Counted from the stretch's first letter, positions 16,915 through 26,173 are shown. The stretch is 64,000 nucleotides of DNA from Streptomyces poonensis (GCF_014650915.1 NZ_BMVW01000011.1:186001-250000), one strand, 5' to 3'. The notes: generated by a model from the sequence alone, not told the origin. Program-made: numbers and translations.

Positions 16915-17714
16915 TGCCACCGGCCAAGAAGCGCACCCGCAGCTACGACCCCGTCAGGATCCGCACAGCGGTGTCGGCCCAGTTCGGCCATGTACGCGCT
17001 GCCGTGCGCACGCTCGACGAGGGGCAACTCGCCCTGCCCACCCGTCTCGGCGACTGGACCGTGCGTGATCTGGCCGCACACATCACCCTGGCCGTGGAGA
17101 GCGTCAGCCGGAGCCCGGACATGCCCGCCCCGCCGCCGCAGCAGCGACTCGCCGCGCTCGACTACCCCTCGGCGACGGCCCGGTACGCCGACTCCATCGC
17201 CGAGGGCAGCCACGCGCTCGCCGAGCGGCATCCGGACCTCGAAGCGCTGTACGCCCGTACCGAGGAGTGGCTCGCCGAGCGGTTCGCCGAAGCCCCCGGC
17301 GACCGGTTCGTCGAAACCCGGGCGGGCGTCATGTCCCTCGCCGACTACCTGGTGACCCGCACCGTCGAACTCGTCGTCCACACCGACGACCTGAACGCCG
17401 CCGTGCCGGGCCTCGACGTCCCCTACGACCGCCAGGCCCTCGCCGCCTGCACCCGGCTGCTCGCCGACGCGCTCGCGGTCAAGGCACCCGGGGCCTCCAC
17501 GGAGGTGCGCGTGCCGCCGTACGCCGTCGTGCAGTGCGTCGAGGGGCCGCGGCACACCCGCGGCACCCCGCCCAACGTCGTCGAGACCGACCCGCTGACC
17601 TGGATCCGGCTCGCCACGGGACGCGAGGACTGGAAGACGGCCGTACGGGAGGCACGGGTCAGCGCGAGCGGCGAGCGCGCCGACCTGGACGGCCTGCTGC
17701 CCCTCATGCAATGA
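16914..17714 (+). CDS. Maleylpyruvate isomerase-family (MDMPI/DinB-like) protein
   Basis: The 266-residue protein has the DinB-like four-helix fold of mycothiol-dependent enzymes. The N-terminal helix holds GDWTVRDLAAHI with a metal-binding His, and RTVELVVHTDDL supplies the Glu and second His of the metal site. The C-terminal ~90 residues look like the sterol-carrier-type domain of the family. Mycothiol is the actinobacterial thiol, so a thiol-transfer or detoxifying reaction is plausible, but the substrate is unknown. The start is the ATG just behind the M23 stop codon. Confidence 0.82.
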   Translation: MPPAKKRTRSYDPVRIRTAVSAQFGHVRAAVRTLDEGQLALPTRLGDWTVRDLAAHITLAVESVSRSPDMPAPPPQQRLAALDYPSATARYADSIAEGSHALAERHPDLEALYARTEEWLAERFAEAPGDRFVETRAGVMSLADYLVTRTVELVVHTDDLNAAVPGLDVPYDRQALAACTRLLADALAVKAPGASTEVRVPPYAVVQCVEGPRHTRGTPPNVVETDPLTWIRLATGREDWKTAVREARVSASGERADLDGLLPLMQ

Positions 17715-17763
17715 GGCCTGCCCGCGCGGGGAACCGGCCCTTCGTCCCACCCGTCCCACCGCC

Positions 17764-18576
17764 ATGGACAAGCAGCGACTGGCGCTCAGCGCCCTGACCC
17801 TGTTCCCGCTCCTGGTGGCCTGTGGCAGCGAGGCGGGCAGCGGCTCCGTCGGCCAGGGCTCCGCGGCGCCCGTCACCGGCGTCCACTGGAACGTCGACAG
17901 CCTGACCGTGGACGGCCGGACCAGCGAGGCTCCCGAGGGCGCCTACCTGCGGATCGACGAGGACGGTGAGGCCCAGGGCAATTACGGCTGCAACGATTTC
18001 GGCGCCACCGCGACCGTCGAGGGAGACCGGGTGGACATCGAACAGGCCGACTCCACCGCCATGGCCTGCGAGAAGGTCCCGATGTCGTTCGAGGAGTCCC
18101 TCGCCCGCACCCTCACCGGAGGCACCCTCACGGCCCGTGTGAACGACGGCGAACTCACCCTGACCACCGGCGACGGGGACAAGATCCGGCTGAGCGAGGA
18201 GCGGCCCGCCGGCCTCTACGGCACGAAGTGGCAGGTGACCGCACTCCTCGACGGGGACTCCGCCCACTCGCTGCCCGAGGAGGCGAAGGGGAAGGCCTGG
18301 CTCACCTTCGACCGGGAGGCCGGCACGGTCAGCGGCAGCCTCGGCTGCAACCAGGTCTCCGCCAAGGCGACCGTGCGCGACGCGACGGTACGCGACGGTC
18401 ACATCACCCTCGGCACCCCGAAGACCACCCGCACGATGTGCGACGGCTCACTCATGGAGACCGAGCAGAGCCTGCTCGATCTCTTCAAGAACAAGGTCAG
18501 CTACGAGATCGATCACCGCACCATCACGCTGACCAGCGAAAACGGCGAGGGTTTCAGTGCGGTGGCCAACGAGTGA
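17764..18576 (+). CDS. Lipoprotein with two META domains
   Basis: The 270-residue protein has a lipoprotein signal peptide with lipobox LVAC (Cys about residue 20). It carries two copies of the META/HslJ-like beta domain, each with the typical pattern: GNYGCNDFGATATVEGD in the first and SGSLGCNQVSAKATV in the second. Each ends in an MxC motif (TAMACEK, TRTMCDG). META-domain proteins are found outside the membrane and some are linked to stress or drug tolerance, but the biochemical role is unknown. It stands alone between the MDMPI gene and purF. Confidence 0.88.
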   Translation: MDKQRLALSALTLFPLLVACGSEAGSGSVGQGSAAPVTGVHWNVDSLTVDGRTSEAPEGAYLRIDEDGEAQGNYGCNDFGATATVEGDRVDIEQADSTAMACEKVPMSFEESLARTLTGGTLTARVNDGELTLTTGDGDKIRLSEERPAGLYGTKWQVTALLDGDSAHSLPEEAKGKAWLTFDREAGTVSGSLGCNQVSAKATVRDATVRDGHITLGTPKTTRTMCDGSLMETEQSLLDLFKNKVSYEIDHRTITLTSENGEGFSAVANE

Positions 18577-18624
18577 GACCTGTGGGAAAGGGCCGCCCCA
18601 GCCGTGGTATCCGAGATCACCGGA

Positions 18625-18662
18625 TTCGGACCAGTGCGCGATCTCGCCTACACTCGGTGGCG
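18625..18662 (+). promoter_or_regulatory. Leaderless purF promoter
   Basis: TTCGGA (18625-18630), 18 bases, TACACT (18649-18654), then 7 bases to the GTG of purF. There is no Shine-Dalgarno sequence. Confidence 0.6.
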
Positions 18663-20188
18663 TGCCACGTGGTGACGGTCGACTCAATCACGATCTGCTC
18701 CCCGGCGAGAAAGGCCCCCAGGACGCGTGTGGCGTCTTCGGAGTCTGGGCGCCGGGCGAAGAGGTCGCAAAGCTCACGTACTTCGGGCTCTACGCCCTCC
18801 AGCATCGGGGCCAGGAATCCGCGGGTATCGCGGTCAGCAACGGCTCCCAGATCCTCGTCTTCAAGGACATGGGCCTCGTATCCCAGGTCTTCGACGAAAC
18901 CTCGCTCGGCGCGCTCCAGGGCCACATCGCCGTAGGCCACGCGCGCTACTCCACCACCGGCGCCTCCGTCTGGGAGAACGCCCAGCCGACGTTCCGCGCC
19001 ACCGCCCGCGGCTCCATCGCGCTCGGCCACAACGGCAACCTGGTCAACACCGCCCAGCTCGCCGAGATGGTCGCCGACCTGCCCAAGCAGGACGGCCGCA
19101 CCCCGCAGGTCGCCGCGACCAACGACACCGACCTGGTCACCGCGCTGCTGGCCGGCCAGGTCGACGACGAAGGCAGGCCGCTCAGCATCGAGGACGCGGC
19201 CGCCAAGGTCCTCCCGCAGGTCCAGGGCGCCTTCTCGCTCGTCTTCATGGACGAGCACACCCTCTACGCCGCCCGCGACCCGCAGGGCATCCGCCCGCTG
19301 GTCCTCGGCCGGCTGGAGCGCGGCTGGGTGGTCGCCTCCGAGACCGCCGCCCTCGACATCTGCGGCGCCAGCTTCGTCCGCGAGATCGACCCGGGCGAGT
19401 TCGTCGCCATCGACGAGAACGGCCTGCGTACCTCGCGCTTCGCGGAAGCGAAGCCCAAGGGCTGTGTCTTCGAATATGTGTACCTGGCCCGCCCGGACAC
19501 CGACATCGCCGGCCGGAACGTCTACCTGTCCCGCGTCGAGATGGGCCGCCGCCTCGCCGCGGAGGCCCCCGCCGAGGCCGACCTCGTCATAGCCACCCCG
19601 GAGTCCGGCACTCCGGCCGCGATCGGCTACGCCGAGGCCAGCGGCATCCCGTTCGGCAGCGGCCTGGTGAAGAACGCCTACGTCGGACGTACGTTCATCC
19701 AGCCCTCGCAGACGATCCGCCAGCTGGGCATCCGCCTGAAGCTGAACCCTCTGAAGGAAGTCATCAAGGGCAAGCGCCTGGTGGTCGTCGACGACTCGAT
19801 CGTCCGCGGCAACACCCAGCGCGCCCTGGTCCGCATGCTGCGCGAGGCGGGCGCCGCCGAGGTCCACATCCGGATCTCCTCCCCGCCCGTGAAGTGGCCC
19901 TGCTTCTTCGGCATCGACTTCGCCACCCGCGCCGAGCTCATCGCCAACGGCATGTCGGTCGACGAGATCGGCCGCTCCCTCGGCGCCGATTCGCTGGCGT
20001 ACATCTCCATCGACGGCATGATCGAGGCGACCACCATCGCCAAGCCGAACCTCTGCCGCGCCTGTTTCGACGGCGAGTACCCGATGGAGCTCCCGGACCC
20101 CGAGCTGCTCGGCAAGCAGCTCCTGGAGACCGAGCTGGCCGCCGGGCCCGCCGCCACGGCCGCCGCCGACGCGATCCGCCGTCCGTAG
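18662..20188 (+). CDS. purF: Amidophosphoribosyltransferase
   Basis: PurF makes phosphoribosylamine from PRPP and glutamine, the first committed and feedback-controlled step of purine synthesis. With the GTG at 18662 it has 508 residues. A short N-terminal propeptide (about 22 residues) precedes the nucleophile in DACGVFGVW, which must be exposed by cleavage. The glutaminase part includes LQHRGQESAGIAVSNG, and the PRPP-binding motif is LVVVDDSIVRGNTQ. Cysteines for an iron-sulfur cluster may be those in WPCFFGIDF and LCRACFDGEYP. The frame continues upstream through the promoter, which I reject as coding. purM follows 42 bases later. Confidence 0.97.
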   Translation: MPRGDGRLNHDLLPGEKGPQDACGVFGVWAPGEEVAKLTYFGLYALQHRGQESAGIAVSNGSQILVFKDMGLVSQVFDETSLGALQGHIAVGHARYSTTGASVWENAQPTFRATARGSIALGHNGNLVNTAQLAEMVADLPKQDGRTPQVAATNDTDLVTALLAGQVDDEGRPLSIEDAAAKVLPQVQGAFSLVFMDEHTLYAARDPQGIRPLVLGRLERGWVVASETAALDICGASFVREIDPGEFVAIDENGLRTSRFAEAKPKGCVFEYVYLARPDTDIAGRNVYLSRVEMGRRLAAEAPAEADLVIATPESGTPAAIGYAEASGIPFGSGLVKNAYVGRTFIQPSQTIRQLGIRLKLNPLKEVIKGKRLVVVDDSIVRGNTQRALVRMLREAGAAEVHIRISSPPVKWPCFFGIDFATRAELIANGMSVDEIGRSLGADSLAYISIDGMIEATTIAKPNLCRACFDGEYPMELPDPELLGKQLLETELAAGPAATAAADAIRRP

Positions 20189-20230
20189 CCGGCCCGTTTT
20201 CTGCCGTACGACACGAAAGTTCTCATCGTC

Positions 20231-21298
20231 ATGTCTGAGACAACTGGTGCCAGCTACGCGGCCGCGGGCGTCGACATCGAAGCGGGTGACCGCGCCGTCG
20301 AACTGATGAAGGAGTGGGTGAAGAAGACGCAGCGCCCCGAGGTCCTCGGCGGCCTCGGCGGCTTCGCCGGCCTCTTCGACGCCTCCGCCCTCAAGCGTTA
20401 CGAGCGCCCCCTGCTCGCCTCCGCCACGGACGGCGTCGGCACGAAGGTCGACATCGCCCGGCAGCTGGGCGTGTACGACACCATCGGCCACGACCTCGTC
20501 GCGATGGTCATGGACGACATCGTCGTGTGCGGCGCCGAGCCGCTGTTCATGACCGACTACATCTGCGTCGGCAAGGTCCACCCCGAGCGCGTCGCCGCCA
20601 TCGTGAAGGGCATCGCCGAGGGCTGTGTGCTCGCCGGGTGCGCCCTGGTAGGCGGCGAGACGGCCGAACACCCGGGTCTGCTGGGTCCGGACGACTTCGA
20701 CGTCGCCGGCGCCGGTACGGGCGTCGTGGAGGCCGACCGGCTGCTCGGCGCGGATCGTATCCGTACGGGTGACGCGGTCATCGCCATGGCCGCCTCGGGC
20801 CTTCACTCCAACGGGTACTCGCTGGTCCGGCACGTCCTGCTGGAGCGCGCGGGCCTGGCGCTGGACGCGCGGATCGAGGAGCTCGGCCGCACCCTCGGCG
20901 AGGAGCTGCTCGAGCCCACCAAGATCTACTCGCTGGACTGCCTGGCCCTGATGCGCACCACCGAGGTGCACGCCTTCAGCCACGTCACCGGCGGCGGCCT
21001 CGCGGCCAACCTCGCCCGGGTGATCCCCGACGATCTGCACGCGATCGTCGACCGCTCGACCTGGACCCCGGCTCCGATCTTCGACCTCGTCGGCCGGACC
21101 GGCGACGTGGAGCGCCTGGAGCTGGAGAAGACCCTCAACATGGGCGTCGGCATGATCGCGATCGTGCCGCAGGAGTCCGCGGACGCCGCGCTGACGACGC
21201 TCGCCGACCGCGGGGTCGAGGCCTGGGTCGCCGGCGAGATCACCGAGCGGGGCGAGCACACCACGGGCGCCGCTCTGGTCGGGGACTACGCGGGCTGA
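20231..21298 (+). CDS. purM: Phosphoribosylformylglycinamidine cyclo-ligase (AIR synthetase)
   Basis: PurM closes the imidazole ring, converting FGAM to AIR with ATP. The 355-residue protein has the family motifs SYAAAGVDIEAGDRAVELM, LLASATDGVGTKVDIA, GGETAEHPGLL, ASGLHSNGYSLVR and HVTGGGLAANLARV. It follows purF closely and is probably in the same operon. It is the last purine gene in the window. Confidence 0.97.
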   Translation: MSETTGASYAAAGVDIEAGDRAVELMKEWVKKTQRPEVLGGLGGFAGLFDASALKRYERPLLASATDGVGTKVDIARQLGVYDTIGHDLVAMVMDDIVVCGAEPLFMTDYICVGKVHPERVAAIVKGIAEGCVLAGCALVGGETAEHPGLLGPDDFDVAGAGTGVVEADRLLGADRIRTGDAVIAMAASGLHSNGYSLVRHVLLERAGLALDARIEELGRTLGEELLEPTKIYSLDCLALMRTTEVHAFSHVTGGGLAANLARVIPDDLHAIVDRSTWTPAPIFDLVGRTGDVERLELEKTLNMGVGMIAIVPQESADAALTTLADRGVEAWVAGEITERGEHTTGAALVGDYAG

Positions 21299-21403
21299 CA
21301 CCCGGGACGCAGCGGTGAGCACCGGTTCGCCCGCCCGGCGGCGGACAGCACACAACCCGGTCCGTGGCGTGGGCCACGGACCGGGCGGAAAGTCAGTGCA
21401 AGG

Positions 21404-21649
21404 TCAAGCGCCGCGACGATGCGAGGACTGGTCGTCCTCGTCGTCCTCGTCGTCCCCGTACAGCTCGGCGTACCGTGCGTACGGGTCGTCGTCGTGCTCA
21501 TCGTCCTCGAAGTGGTCGCCGTTCGGCGGCACGTTCGACGTCGATGCGCCCAGCTCCTCGGCCAGGCGTGAGAGATCCGTCCCACCGCTGTTGTACTTCA
21601 GCTGGCGGGCGACCTTCGTCTGCTTGGCCTTGGCCCGGCCGCGCCCCAT
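21404..21649 (-). CDS. DUF3073 family protein
   Basis: The 81-residue protein has a conserved basic N-terminus (MGRGRAKAKQTKVARQLKYN), a short central helix (DLSRLAEELG) and a very acidic tail (DEHDDDPYARYAELYGDDED). This is the DUF3073 pattern found across actinobacteria. The function is unknown. It starts behind a GAGGGGG ribosome site and is a single gene convergent with purM. Confidence 0.9.
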   Translation of the reverse strand: MGRGRAKAKQTKVARQLKYNSGGTDLSRLAEELGASTSNVPPNGDHFEDDEHDDDPYARYAELYGDDEDDEDDQSSHRRGA

Positions 21650-21999
21650 GGCTCGACCCCCTCAACGACGGGGCTCGACGGCCCCAGAGTCTTGACGCGT
21701 TCATGATCTAGAACGGGCTCTCCGTGGAGAGACCGTCCGTAGGGCTTCCACGGTACCTGAGCCCGCGCCCATACGGTACGTCGCCCGCAGCACGCGCGTG
21801 TGCACAGGACCTGTGAGAAACCCTGTCCTCGCTGGTCAATGGCGATTTTAACCACTTGTTGCCCGACGACCCGCCGACAAGAGTGAGAGTTGTCTCTAAC
21901 CGCCGTGCCGGGTACCGGTCGCCCATGAGGGCGGCCGCCCCGCCCGGAGGTCCCGGCGGGCCGCCCCGGAGGAAACCCCCGGAGCGGCCCGGCGGACGG
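21650..21999. other. Intergenic region between vdh and the DUF3073 gene
   Basis: I see no gene. It contains GC-rich dyads around 21925-21975 that may end vdh transcription and an AT-rich patch near 21835-21860 (GATTTTAACCA) that may belong to the DUF3073 promoter. Confidence 0.4.
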
Positions 22000-23091
22000 T
22001 CAGCGTCCGCGCGCGTCCGCCATGCGCTGCTCGGCGATCCGGTCGGCGGCGGCCGCCGGCGGAATACCGTCGGTCTTCGCACGTGCGAATATGGCGAGCG
22101 TGGTGTCGTAAATCTTCGAGGCTTTGGCTTTGCACCGCTCGAAGTCGAAGCCGTGCAGCTCGTCGGCCACCTGGATGACGCCGCCGGCGTTCACGACGTA
22201 GTCCGGCGCATAGAGGATGCCGCGGTCGGCCAGGTCCTTCTCCACGCCCGGGTGCGCGAGCTGGTTGTTCGCCGCGCCGCAGACCACGCGGGCGGTCAGC
22301 ACGGGCACGGTGTCGTCGTTCAGGACTCCGCCCAGCGCGCACGGGGCGTACACGTCGAGCCCCTCGGTCCGGATCAGCGCGTCGGTGTCCGCGACGGCCG
22401 TCACGGACGGGTGGCGCTCGAGGATCCGCCGCACGGACTCCTCGCGCACGTCGGTGATCACGACCTCGGCGCCCTCCTCCAGCAGGTGCCCCACCAGGTG
22501 GTGGCCGACCTTGCCCACGCCGGCGACGCCGACCTTGCGGCCGCGCAGCGACGGGTCGCCCCAGAGGTGCTCGGCCGAGGCCCGCATGCCCTGGTACACG
22601 CCGAAGGCGGTGAGCACCGACGAGTCGCCGGCCCCGCCGTTCTCGGGTGAACGGCCCGTCGTCCAGCGGCACTCGCGGGCCACCACGTCCATGTCGGCGA
22701 CGTACGTGCCGACATCGCATGCGGTGACGTACCGCCCGCCGAGCGAGGCCACGAACCGGCCGTAGGCCAGCAGGAGTTCCTCGGTCTTGACCCGCTCCGG
22801 GTCGCCGATGATGACGGCTTTGCCGCCACCGTGGCCGAGGCCGGCCATGGCGTTCTTGTACGACATCCCCCGCGCCAGGTTCAGCGCGTCGGCGACGGCC
22901 TCGGCCTCGCTCGCGTACGGGTAGAAGCGGGTGCCGCCGAGCGCGGGGCCCAGGGCGGTGGAGTGGATGGCGATCACGGCCTTGAGGCCGCTGGCGCGGT
23001 CCTGGCAGAGCACGACCTGCTCATGGCCGCCCTGGTCCGAGTGGAACAGGGTGTGCAGGACCTCAGCGGTTGCGCCGGTTACGTCGGTCAC
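22000..23091 (-). CDS. vdh: Valine (branched-chain amino acid) dehydrogenase
   Basis: The 363-residue enzyme belongs to the Glu/Leu/Phe/Val dehydrogenase family. The catalytic region reads [20 protein letters not shown] with the active-site lysine, and the Rossmann motif is [16 protein letters not shown]. Valine dehydrogenase deaminates valine, leucine and isoleucine to 2-oxo acids with NAD+, and in Streptomyces supplies starter units and nitrogen from branched-chain amino acids. Length and motifs are normal. It stands divergently from a plus-strand hypothetical gene. Confidence 0.93.
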   Translation of the reverse strand: MTDVTGATAEVLHTLFHSDQGGHEQVVLCQDRASGLKAVIAIHSTALGPALGGTRFYPYASEAEAVADALNLARGMSYKNAMAGLGHGGGKAVIIGDPERVKTEELLLAYGRFVASLGGRYVTACDVGTYVADMDVVARECRWTTGRSPENGGAGDSSVLTAFGVYQGMRASAEHLWGDPSLRGRKVGVAGVGKVGHHLVGHLLEEGAEVVITDVREESVRRILERHPSVTAVADTDALIRTEGLDVYAPCALGGVLNDDTVPVLTARVVCGAANNQLAHPGVEKDLADRGILYAPDYVVNAGGVIQVADELHGFDFERCKAKASKIYDTTLAIFARAKTDGIPPAAAADRIAEQRMADARGR

Positions 23092-23326
23092 GGTGGTGAC
23101 TCCAGTGGTAAGTAGCGGCGGTTGTGGGACGGCACCCGTGCGGGTGGCGGGAGCCGTGGGCTTGAGCGTAGAGCCTGTGGCGGTCCGTCATCCTCGCGTC
23201 GGTCGGGATCACCCTCCCTCGGAGTACGTTCGCACACGCGCGTGGGACGATTCGCAGTGTTTGCCCGCCCGCACAGGTGCGGTTCTCGCCGGGTTTCGGG
23301 CGGGGCCCCGTGGAAAGGGAGCAGGG

Positions 23327-24169
23327 GTGCCCAAGGTGTCCTCGGTGATCGTTCCGTACGCGTCCTACCTCCGCGTCTACGAGCCGCTGGCCGCCTTCCC
23401 GGAGCCGGAGCGCGGTCACTGGGCGCGCTATGCGCGGCGCGCCGACCGCCCGTCGTACCAGGACGAGCTGCGCCGCTCACTGGCCGATCTGCTGCCCACG
23501 CCGCCCGTGCCCGTACCGGTCCACGAGAGCGGTGACGCCTTCGTGCTGAACGTGGACGGGGTGCTCTGCGTCTGTCCCTGGCGCACCCGGCTGCGCGGCT
23601 GGCAGGCGCTGCGGGACCTGGGCACGGACCTGCCCGCGCCGGTGCTGGACGCGGTGCTGCCGCCGGTCGTGCGCCGCCAGGCCGTCCAGGACCACGAGCG
23701 CTGGCTGGCCCGCAACCCCGACGCCCGCCCGTGGATCCGCTCCTCGACCTGGCATGTCCCGCTGACCTGGTTCGTGCTGGTCGCGGACGAGGAGCGGACG
23801 TACGAGAAGGGGTCGGCCGAGGCCGCGCCGGTGCTGCGGTACCGGACCCCGATGGTGCAGGCGCGGCGCCGGGTGGCGCGGTCCCTGCGGACGCTGCGGG
23901 ACGCGATCGACGAGGGGCCGATGATCGACGGCCTGGTGGACGTGGGGCGCTGGCTGGAGGAGTTCCACCCGCGCTCGCTGGTCGAGCTGGACTACGGCGG
24001 GCTCGTGCACGTGCTGCCGGGCGACCAGCTCGACGGGGACCACTCGGCCGCGGACGCCGCCGAGGGCATCGAGGCGCTGCGCAACGGGGACGGAAAGGCC
24101 GCCGGGGAGGCGTACGGCCGGCTGGTGACGCGCTGGCGGGCGGTACGGGACCGGCGGTCCGCGAACTGA
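23327..24169 (+). CDS. Conserved actinobacterial protein of unknown function
   Basis: With the GTG at 23327, preceded by AAAGGGAGCAGG, the product has 280 residues. An upstream extension of the frame lacks a ribosome site and codon bias. The sequence is rich in Arg, Trp and Pro (for example WLARNPDARPWIRSSTWHVP and EFHPRSLVELDYGGLVHVLP) and has no membrane segment or signal peptide. I do not recognise a catalytic motif. The position between vdh and bldC is, as I recall, conserved in streptomycetes. Confidence 0.8.
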   Translation: MPKVSSVIVPYASYLRVYEPLAAFPEPERGHWARYARRADRPSYQDELRRSLADLLPTPPVPVPVHESGDAFVLNVDGVLCVCPWRTRLRGWQALRDLGTDLPAPVLDAVLPPVVRRQAVQDHERWLARNPDARPWIRSSTWHVPLTWFVLVADEERTYEKGSAEAAPVLRYRTPMVQARRRVARSLRTLRDAIDEGPMIDGLVDVGRWLEEFHPRSLVELDYGGLVHVLPGDQLDGDHSAADAAEGIEALRNGDGKAAGEAYGRLVTRWRAVRDRRSAN

Positions 24170-24781
24170 GAACCGTTTGCCGGGGCAACTGGCCGAGCCG
24201 ACGGCAGAGTTGGCGTCGTGTGACGGAAAAGGCTTCCCGTGATCTGTGGTGTCATGGTGAACTAACGAGTCTTGGCCGGGACCTGACCATGTGGTGCGCC
24301 CGCAGGCGCACATGGGGCCCTCACGAAGCACACATGGCGGGACGTAGGTCCCGATCCGGGCTTTTGTCTCAAGCGTGACGGACGGCACTTACAAGGGCCT
24401 TGCCTCTTACGGCCCTCCTCATGCCAAAATAGGACAAGGAGTCCGGGGGATGTTCCCTCTGCCCACGTATGGGTGGATTCTCGGTATTGCGCGCTATGGG
24501 GGGTCTGATGACTCCTGATCGTCCTGTGACTGATCGTCACAGTGGCGTGACTGTCCGCTATGGCATGGTCCATCGGCTTCCGTCGCTGATGAACACCTGG
24601 GAGGGCAATTCCATCGGTTTGGCCGACGCGGCTGGACAGATGGTGTAGTTGTAGTGCCGAGGACAAGCCGTTCGTCCTATAACCGACTCGACTCGCGTCC
24701 GCCATTTCGGGCAACGCGGGTCAAGGTGCAGAATTTAGAGGAAAGAACCGAGAAGGTTCGGTTCTCCCGAGGAGGCCGCTC
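24170..24781. other. Long leader/intergenic region upstream of bldC
   Basis: This 612-base stretch lacks a confident gene. It is less GC-rich than the flanking genes. It holds a dyad with 7-bp arms (CTGTGAC 24524-24530, GTCACAG 24536-24542). It also has two short frames without Streptomyces codon bias, one of 22 codons from 24450 and one of 46 codons from 24508. The length suggests a complex bldC control region or a long 5' leader. TATAAC around 24678 is a possible -10 box. Confidence 0.5.
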
Positions 24782-24988
24782 ATGACCGCTCGCACCCCTG
24801 ATGCCGAGCCGCTGCTGACCCCGGCTGAGGTCGCCACCATGTTCCGTGTCGACCCGAAGACGGTGACGCGGTGGGCGAAGGCCGGCAAGCTCACGTCCAT
24901 CCGTACGCTCGGCGGGCACCGCCGCTACCGCGAGGCCGAGGTCCGCGCCCTGCTCGCGGGCATTCCGCAGCAGCGCAGCGAGGCCTGA
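24782..24988 (+). CDS. bldC: Developmental regulator BldC (MerR-like, DNA-binding domain only)
   Basis: The 68-residue protein is a single winged-helix domain of the MerR type (LLTPAEVATMFRVDPKTVTR, then TLGGHRRYREAEVRALL). It has no dimerisation or ligand domain. BldC binds head-to-tail at direct repeats and delays entry into development in Streptomyces. The sequence is the strongly conserved BldC form. A ribosome site (GAGGAGG) precedes the ATG. It is transcribed alone, with a perfect terminator 176 bases after its stop. Confidence 0.97.
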   Translation: MTARTPDAEPLLTPAEVATMFRVDPKTVTRWAKAGKLTSIRTLGGHRRYREAEVRALLAGIPQQRSEA

Positions 24989-25163
24989 ACAGCCGTATGA
25001 CAGGGCGGTTCGGCAGGTCCCCCAACGTGCCGAAACGTCCGAACCGCACAGCTCCAAGCGACGCGGGTCCTGCCCCAACAGGCCCCACGCCCCACTGCAC
25101 CGACTTCCCGGAGCTCGCCGAGCTCTTCAGAGCTTCCGGGTGACCGAGAAGGGCACGTCGTCG
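24989..25163 (+). other. 3' untranslated stretch of bldC
   Basis: This is 175 bases between the bldC stop and its terminator. Reading frames cross it but none has a ribosome site. It probably forms the bldC 3' untranslated region. Confidence 0.4.
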
Positions 25164-25202
25164 ATCGCGCTGGACTCCGCCGGGTCCAGCGCGATTTTTT
25201 TG
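25164..25202 (+). terminator. Perfect intrinsic terminator downstream of bldC
   Basis: A 12-bp perfect stem (ATCGCGCTGGAC, loop of 8, GTCCAGCGCGAT) is followed by a run of eight T. T-runs this good are uncommon in Streptomyces. Confidence 0.92.
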
Positions 25203-25693
25203 TGCGCCGGCGATGACACCGGCGCACACGGCCGGTTCGAGCGGGGCGCCGACGGCGGGTGCGATGACGCTCGGGGGGCGCGGGTGATGCTCAGGGGGCG
25301 GCCATGCACGGGACTGCGCCCGTGCGGCCGTTCGGTGCATCCGGACCGTGCGGGCGCCCATGCAGTCGCTCCGTGCGGCCGTTCCGTGCGGGAGAACCGC
25401 AGGCTGTGAGTGCCCTGGCCGGGCCCTGGAAAGGGGCATCGGATCGGCTGTGAGAAGCCACTGAGAGTGGTGCAATTGCACATATTAAATTGACCCTTTG
25501 TAGGGGGCCCATAAGAAGCGGGGGTCTGAAAACTCATGTGGTGACACCCGTCACATGACGCGTCCCTTGTTGCTCGTGGTGCATCTGCGCTAGAGGAGTG
25601 GGGAGTTGAGGCGCGTGATGCCCTCCTCCTGGCGCGGGACATGCCTCGGGGTCGTCGCCCCTCTGCAGGGTGTGTATCCCCTGTCGGCCGCGA
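25203..25693. other. Gene-free region with an AT-rich palindrome
   Basis: No gene is seen. From about 25465 to 25500 the DNA is strikingly AT-rich for this genome and contains the perfect 12-bp palindrome GTGCAATTGCAC (25470-25481) followed by ATATTAAATTGAC. A second partial dyad with TGACACCCGTCA lies near 25540-25555. Confidence 0.5.
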
Positions 25694-25915
25694 TCACGCC
25701 TTCGACGGGCTTTCGGCCACGGTCGGGACCTCTGTGGCGTACGGGCCGTCCGCGGCCGTCTCCGGGTCGTCCTCGTCCTGCTGCCCGGGTTCCATGGCCA
25801 ACCGCAGCAGCCGATGGCAGATCGGGCAGTGGCGGGTCAGATGGCGGTAGGAGGAGGCGGCCGACAGATGGGCACGGAGCAGTGCGCGGGTCTCGTGCCG
25901 AACGGTCGCCGTCAT
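25694..25915 (-). CDS. Small CPxC protein (DUF6274-like)
   Basis: The 73-residue protein reads TATVRHETRALLRAHLSAAS, then RHLTRHCPICHRLLRLAM with a CPIC motif plus a preceding His, then an acidic tail. The start has a clear GGAGG site 6 bases upstream. I believe it matches DUF6274, a Streptomyces-specific family of unknown function. A single CxxC with adjacent histidines could hold a metal ion or form a disulfide. Confidence 0.75.
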   Translation of the reverse strand: MTATVRHETRALLRAHLSAASSYRHLTRHCPICHRLLRLAMEPGQQDEDDPETAADGPYATEVPTVAESPSKA

Positions 25916-26055
25916 GCGCCACCTCCGGGGTAGGGGAGCCCTCGTCTCTGGTTACCCAGGGAATGTGACGCCGTCAAGACGCAGCGACACGCTCCACTTC
26001 GGGGAGCGGAGCGTGGTGTGGGGGATATGGCCCGAGAGGTGCCTGCGACATGAGT

Positions 26056-26089
26056 GAGGGCCCCGCATCCTTCCGGATGCGAGGCCCTC
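26056..26089 (-). terminator. Terminator behind tRNA-Asp
   Basis: Hairpin with 15-position arms (GAGGGCCCCGCATCC and GGATGCGAGGCCCTC, one mismatch) around TTCC, 9 bases beyond the tRNA 3' end on the minus strand. Confidence 0.75.
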
Positions 26090-26098
26090 CTCGTTGTG

Positions 26099-26173
26099 CG
26101 GTCCTGACGGGATTTGAACCCGCGGCCTCCACCTTGACAGGGTGGCGAGCACTCCAAACTGCTCCACAGGACC
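26099..26173 (-). tRNA. tRNA-Asp (GTC), copy 1
   Basis: A 75-nt cloverleaf with acceptor GGTCCTG/CAGGACC, discriminator G, anticodon loop CTGTCAA (GTC) and a canonical T-loop GGTTCAAATCC. CCA is not encoded. It is identical to the copy at 33514-33588. Confidence 0.95.

Noticed and set aside
18617-21355. A 912-codon open frame opposite purF and purM
   Set aside because: Same cause: high GC leaves antisense frames open. purF and purM are certain.
24524-24542. CTGTGAC-N5-GTCACAG as a CRP site
   Set aside because: The spacing between the TGTGA and TCACA halves is 7, not the 6 expected for CRP, so I list it only as a dyad.
24508-24648. 46-codon frame upstream of bldC
   Set aside because: It has no Streptomyces third-position GC bias and only a G-run as ribosome site. 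It is kept only as part of the intergenic description.
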